Assembly (NCBI RefSeq): GCF_013426205.1
Contig: NC_089422.1
Coordinates: forward strand, 8,955,001 to 9,019,000
Length of the DNA stretch: 64,000 nucleotides
Direction of reading: 5' to 3'
Source of the DNA: Metarhizium brunneum
Taxonomy: Eukaryota; Ascomycota; Sordariomycetes; Hypocreales; Clavicipitaceae
Part shown: positions 63,768 through 64,000 of the stretch, piece by piece
Layout of the letters: each line of letters begins with the position of its first letter
Position numbering within the stretch: position 1 is the first letter of the stretch
Position numbers and translations under genes: made by a program
Notes under the pieces: model-generated
What the model saw: the letters and a program-made list of their open reading frames with translations, nothing else
Database searches by the model: none
Told to the model about the DNA's origin: nothing

Positions 63768-64000
63768 TGTATGGCTTCCCTATTCACAAGGCATTACATA
63801 CTGTATTTATATTTATGGAACCGGCGTTATCTTTGATCGGCCGATGGGCCCCGTCGGCTTCAGTTTCCGGACGGCCCCATATCGGGGCAAAGAGAAGGTG
63901 ATGCCCCGGCTTTTTTTTTTTGTGATGAACCCCGAAGCCCCGCTATTTTCGCCGGATACAACACCCGCCCAGTATTGTGATTCCTACGGACGGCATGAAG
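63768..64000. other. Promoter region rich in CCCC/GGGG words
   Basis: At least six CCCCG/CGGGG words in 63845-63950, including GCCGGGGCAT (contains the CreA-type site CCGGGG on the reverse strand). Possible glucose-responsive or stress elements of the reverse-strand coiled-coil gene. Cut by the window edge. Confidence 0.35.

Overview
This window looks like accessory DNA of a filamentous ascomycete (Pezizomycotina). The introns are short (about 45-140 nt, GT...CTNA...AG). The gene families are those that expand in mould genomes: a HET-domain protein, a PNP-NACHT-ankyrin NLR, a FunK1 kinase, a DUF7924 protein, a Zn2Cys6 regulator, a chromodomain protein and a DUF7492 secreted protein. No rRNA or tRNA genes, bacterial operons or CRISPR arrays were seen. 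Gene density is moderate; pseudogenes, repeats and small genes of unknown family are common, as in subtelomeric or lineage-specific regions. All gene models were built by hand from splice signals and reading phase; where phase closes across every junction I give exon positions.

Layout. 0-10 kb is incompatibility and innate-immunity-like: an intact three-exon HET gene (582-2659) flanked by two copies of a short diverged repeat, a decayed chromodomain gene (about 4.0-4.9 kb), an ankyrin relic, and a reverse-strand NLR (10056-5780) with about 15 almost identical ankyrin units. 10-13.7 kb holds a broken ACR3-type arsenite transporter and the first copy of an unusual non-coding repeat built from CTGGTA/TACCAG words. 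13.7-23 kb carries the FunK1 kinase, a three-exon orphan whose stop overlaps that of a small convergent gene, an acidic orphan with a duplicated GxDIxxGLP motif, and the intact chromodomain protein. 23-25.3 kb is a second, larger CTGGTA repeat interrupted by a 5'-truncated non-LTR retroelement.

25.5-42.4 kb mixes membrane proteins, a DUF7492 (LPMO-like) secreted protein, a DUF7924 protein and a run of small orphans, several with clear TATA boxes. At 27-29.3 kb an intact gene and its inverted, stop-containing copy flank a 17/19-nt minisatellite. Two more genes here (35.6-36.4 kb and 39.3-37.2 kb) carry the GMDIxxGLPP motif. 42.4-64 kb has a Zn2Cys6 regulator with a tandem Myb-like C-terminus, a frameshifted gene directly behind it, an Est1-like DNA/RNA-binding protein, a kinase-like protein, a large intronless orphan, a foldback element of about 550 bp, a DUF1774-like membrane protein and a coiled-coil protein.

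The most novel-looking signals are the GMDIxxGLPP motif shared by three otherwise unlike orphans, the CTGGTA repeat family, the inverted gene/pseudogene pair around a minisatellite, and the foldback element. No pathway joins all the genes. The left third reads as a non-self-recognition neighbourhood; the rest is an accessory mosaic.
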